From CAYVHB01 sp964450865 (GTDB lineage Bacteria; Bacillota; Clostridia; Saccharofermentanales; UBA5734), in contig CAYVHB010000009.1 of NCBI GenBank assembly GCA_964450865.1, positions 1-64,000 of the forward strand: a DNA stretch of 64,000 bases, written 5' to 3'. The notes under the pieces were generated by a model, which saw nothing but the letters and a program-made list of their open reading frames with translations, made no database searches and was not told where the DNA came from. This document shows, piece by piece, positions 61,884 through 64,000 of this stretch (its first letter is position 1; each line of letters starts with the position of its first letter). The position numbers and the translations under genes were made by a program.

Positions 61884-62603
61884 ATGAATGCTGCGATTGT
61901 ATTTGCCGGCGGTTCCGGACAGCGGATGCGGGCAACTGCCAAGCCCAAACAGTTCCTGGAATTATACGGCAAGCCGATCATCATTTTCACGCTGGAAGTT
62001 TTTGAACAGCATCCGGATATTGATACAGTTGTTGTCCCCTGTATCGCCGGCTGGGAAGACTATCTGCTTGATCTGCTGGACAAATACCGGATCAGGAAGG
62101 TCCGCAAGGTGCTGACTGGCGGCAAAGATACCCAGGCGTCCAAAATGATAGCCCTGGACTATATGGCAACTTTCTGCAAGCCGGATGACATCATCATGCT
62201 GCATGACGCCGTCCGGCCGCTGGTGACAGAAAAGATGATCACGGACAATATCGAGGCGGTCAAGCGTCATGGCTCGGCAATCACGGTTGTCCCGTTTTCT
62301 GAAACCGGCATCGTCAGCAAGGATGGCACGACGACCCGCGAATCGATTATCCGCAATACCCTTTACATCGCCAAGGCACCGCAGAGCTTTTATTTCAGCG
62401 ATGTCTATGCGGCCCACCAGAAAGGCAATACCATGTCGCCGACGATCACCATTGATACCTGCAGCCTGATGACCGCGCTGGGGATTGAGCTGCACCTGGT
62501 ACCGTGCGAAACCACCAATATCAAGATTACGACCCCCGAGGACTTCTTCATCTTCAAGGCCCTGGTTGACCTGCGCGAAAGCCGCGATATTTTTGGATTG
62601 TAA
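61884..62603 (+). CDS. TarI/IspD-like cytidylyltransferase
   Basis: 239 residues from MNAAIVFAGGSGQRMR; GAGGATGATACC precedes the start. CTP-binding loop AGGSGQRM and Lys in KPKQFLELYGKP, LHDAVRPLVT, then ITTPEDFFIFKALVD at the C-terminus. Could be IspD (isoprenoid) or TarI (CDP-ribitol); the teichoic-type neighbours favour a CDP-polyol role. No TarJ-type dehydrogenase follows in the window. Confidence 0.85.
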   Translation: MNAAIVFAGGSGQRMRATAKPKQFLELYGKPIIIFTLEVFEQHPDIDTVVVPCIAGWEDYLLDLLDKYRIRKVRKVLTGGKDTQASKMIALDYMATFCKPDDIIMLHDAVRPLVTEKMITDNIEAVKRHGSAITVVPFSETGIVSKDGTTTRESIIRNTLYIAKAPQSFYFSDVYAAHQKGNTMSPTITIDTCSLMTALGIELHLVPCETTNIKITTPEDFFIFKALVDLRESRDIFGL

Positions 62604-62814
62604 TCAGGGCAATTTGTGCTGGCAACCGGCTACCCTGATGCTCACCAGCGGTACGATGTTCACCGCCCTGCAGGCAACGGTTGTACTGGCAGCGGCCAGC
62701 CGGCAATGGCGCATCGACAGGCGCCTGTTCAATCACATTGTCCCGCAGGCATGATGGTGAAGCGGCTCTCAGCCAGCCGATCATGGCCCGATGGGGCAAC
62801 GGAAGGAGCATTCT

Positions 62815-63903
62815 ATGTACGATAACCCTGTCATTGCCCGCGATTTGCAGGCGATGATCGCCAGCCACCCCCGGATAGACTGGGCAAAGCTGCGCGGCCG
62901 GACGATCCTCGTTACCGGTATCAACGGCATGATCGGCACCTACCTGGTCCTGGCTCTCCTGCTGTTAAATGACCAGGACCAGCTCCATATCCAGGTGATC
63001 GGCCTGGCCCGCAACCTGGCCAAGGCCCGGCAGCGCCTCGCTGCGCTGCTGGACCGTCCCGACTTCATCCTGCTGGCCCAGGATCTGGCCGAGCCCCTGC
63101 AGCTCGACCGGCCCGTGGATGTCATTATTCACGCCGCCAGCCAGACCGGGCCGCGCCAGTTCGTCGATGATCCGGTCGGGACCATCGACGCCAATGTCAT
63201 CGGCACGCGCCATCTGCTGGAATGGGGACGCCACCACCAGACCCGGCAATTCCTGTTTCTTTCCACCCGGGAAATATATGGCGAAAACAGCGCCGGGCAC
63301 GCGTTTGTCCGCGAAGACGAATATGGACCCCTGGACCCGACCAGGATTCGCTCCTGTTATCCGGAAAGCAAGCGCCTCGGAGAAATGTACTGCATGGCCT
63401 ACCGTCACCAGTACCAGATCGACTGCCGGATCGCCCGGATTGCCCATACTTATGGCCCCGGCATGACGATCGGCGATGGTCGCGTGGTAGGTGATTTCAT
63501 AAAGAATGTGATTGACGGGCAAGATATAGAAATGAACAGCGATGGCAGCGGCATCCTGGCCCTGACCTACATCACGGACATCATTGCCGGGATTTTCCTC
63601 CAGGCGCTCAATACCACTGAGATTGTCTGCAATATTTCCAACGACGAACGGATCCTGACCGTGCGGCAGCTGGCTGAACTGCTGATGACCTTCAATCCCA
63701 ATCCGGCCGCCCGCGCCGTTTTCAAGGAAGCCACCGCTACGGTTAAAATGGGATATCTGGCCAATCCGCCGGCCCTACTCTGCTCGGACCGGATCAAGCT
63801 GGCCGGCTGGCAGCCACAGGTCAGCCTGGAGGAAGGTTTCAGCCGGGTTATTGCTTATAACCAGCCTCAGCCGGCAGCAAATATGCCGGCCGCAGGTCAG
63901 TAG
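62815..63903 (+). CDS. NAD-dependent epimerase/dehydratase
   Basis: 362 residues from MYDNPVIARDLQAMIA with GGAAGGAG upstream. Extended SDR: TGINGMIGTYL (Rossmann), HAASQTGP, catalytic STREIYGE and YPESKRLGEM (YxxxK). Looks like the UDP-glucuronate decarboxylase/dTDP-glucose dehydratase group; the sugar substrate is not evident. The 212-bp gap before it is non-coding. Confidence 0.88.
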   Translation: MYDNPVIARDLQAMIASHPRIDWAKLRGRTILVTGINGMIGTYLVLALLLLNDQDQLHIQVIGLARNLAKARQRLAALLDRPDFILLAQDLAEPLQLDRPVDVIIHAASQTGPRQFVDDPVGTIDANVIGTRHLLEWGRHHQTRQFLFLSTREIYGENSAGHAFVREDEYGPLDPTRIRSCYPESKRLGEMYCMAYRHQYQIDCRIARIAHTYGPGMTIGDGRVVGDFIKNVIDGQDIEMNSDGSGILALTYITDIIAGIFLQALNTTEIVCNISNDERILTVRQLAELLMTFNPNPAARAVFKEATATVKMGYLANPPALLCSDRIKLAGWQPQVSLEEGFSRVIAYNQPQPAANMPAAGQ

Positions 63904-63906
63904 CCC

Positions 63907-64000
63907 ATGGTCAGGCAACCCGTACCGCGCATCGCGTTTGTGATTCTGACCTGGTATTCAGCCGGGTATATCCGGGCTTGCCTGGATTCGGTCGAGCATT
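63907..64000 (+). CDS. GT2 glycosyltransferase (start only)
   Basis: An ATG 3 nt after the epimerase stop opens MVRQPVPRIAFVILTWYSA and runs off the window after 31 codons. The IAFVILTWYSAGYIRACLDS opening is that of GT-A family 2 transferases. Continues the surface-polymer operon. Confidence 0.75.
   Translation, partial: MVRQPVPRIAFVILTWYSAGYIRACLDSVEH

Overview
The window looks like the chromosome of a GC-rich, Gram-positive (Firmicutes/Clostridia-type) anaerobe. The evidence is strong Shine-Dalgarno sequences and sigma-A promoters, a TPP riboswitch, a FabT-like fatty-acid operator, a PhoP-type Pho box, and polymer export and teichoic-acid-type genes. The first ~9 kb is visibly poorer in G+C than the rest and is read as a horizontally acquired element.

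Positions 1-9084: right part of an integrated element. A leftward operon (about 6.7 kb down to the window edge) encodes DUF5320, a DUF134 HTH regulator, a CGGC protein, a NifX/ORP-type protein, two MinD-like ATPases with inserted ferredoxin domains, an MBL-fold hydrolase, an Mrp-ORP fusion ATPase, a double-rubredoxin protein and a ferredoxin that runs into a rubrerythrin-like sequence. This gene set matches the orange-protein (ORP/Mrp) complex loci of strict anaerobes. A xis/int pair follows. The element ends inside the anticodon loop of a host tRNA-Ser(CGA), whose 5' half and promoter survive. An intact tRNA-Ser(CGA) lies just inside the element, in the same orientation.

Positions 9173-14969 (leftward): an ExbB-topology membrane protein with a long coiled-coil tail and an Ala/Pro-rich helical partner (a possible Zorya-like pair), an M29 aminopeptidase and fabD. 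Positions 15112-22649 (rightward): fabH-fabG-fabF-accB-fabZ-accC-accDA, with a FabT-like operator at the fabH promoter. Next come an M24 peptidase, a leftward TPP-riboswitch-controlled thiamine-precursor ABC transporter, guaB, greA, lysS, a J-domain-like membrane protein, an RsuA-type pseudouridine synthase and an Smr protein.

Positions 34340-42646: a phosphate regulon, Pho box-pstS-pstC-pstA-pstB-phoU-phoB/P-phoR, whose proteins carry unusual N-terminal or linker expansions. Positions 42724-54641: type-4 uracil-DNA glycosylase, VanZ-like protein, HtrA protease, a second two-component system, a beta-CASP nuclease, a serine-palmitoyltransferase-like enzyme beside an SDR reductase, a YwaF-type membrane protein and an MFS transporter. 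Positions 55090-64000: SPFH protein, methyltransferase, HIT protein, then a cell-surface polymer cluster (GT2, ABC-2 exporter, CDP-glycerol glycerophosphotransferase-like, TarI/IspD-like cytidylyltransferase, epimerase, start of another GT2).

A recurring oddity is short tandem arrays (unit 16-36 bp), both between genes and inside coding regions, often where Ala/Pro-rich linkers are expanded. Many long opposite-strand ORFs are GC-rich shadows and were left out.
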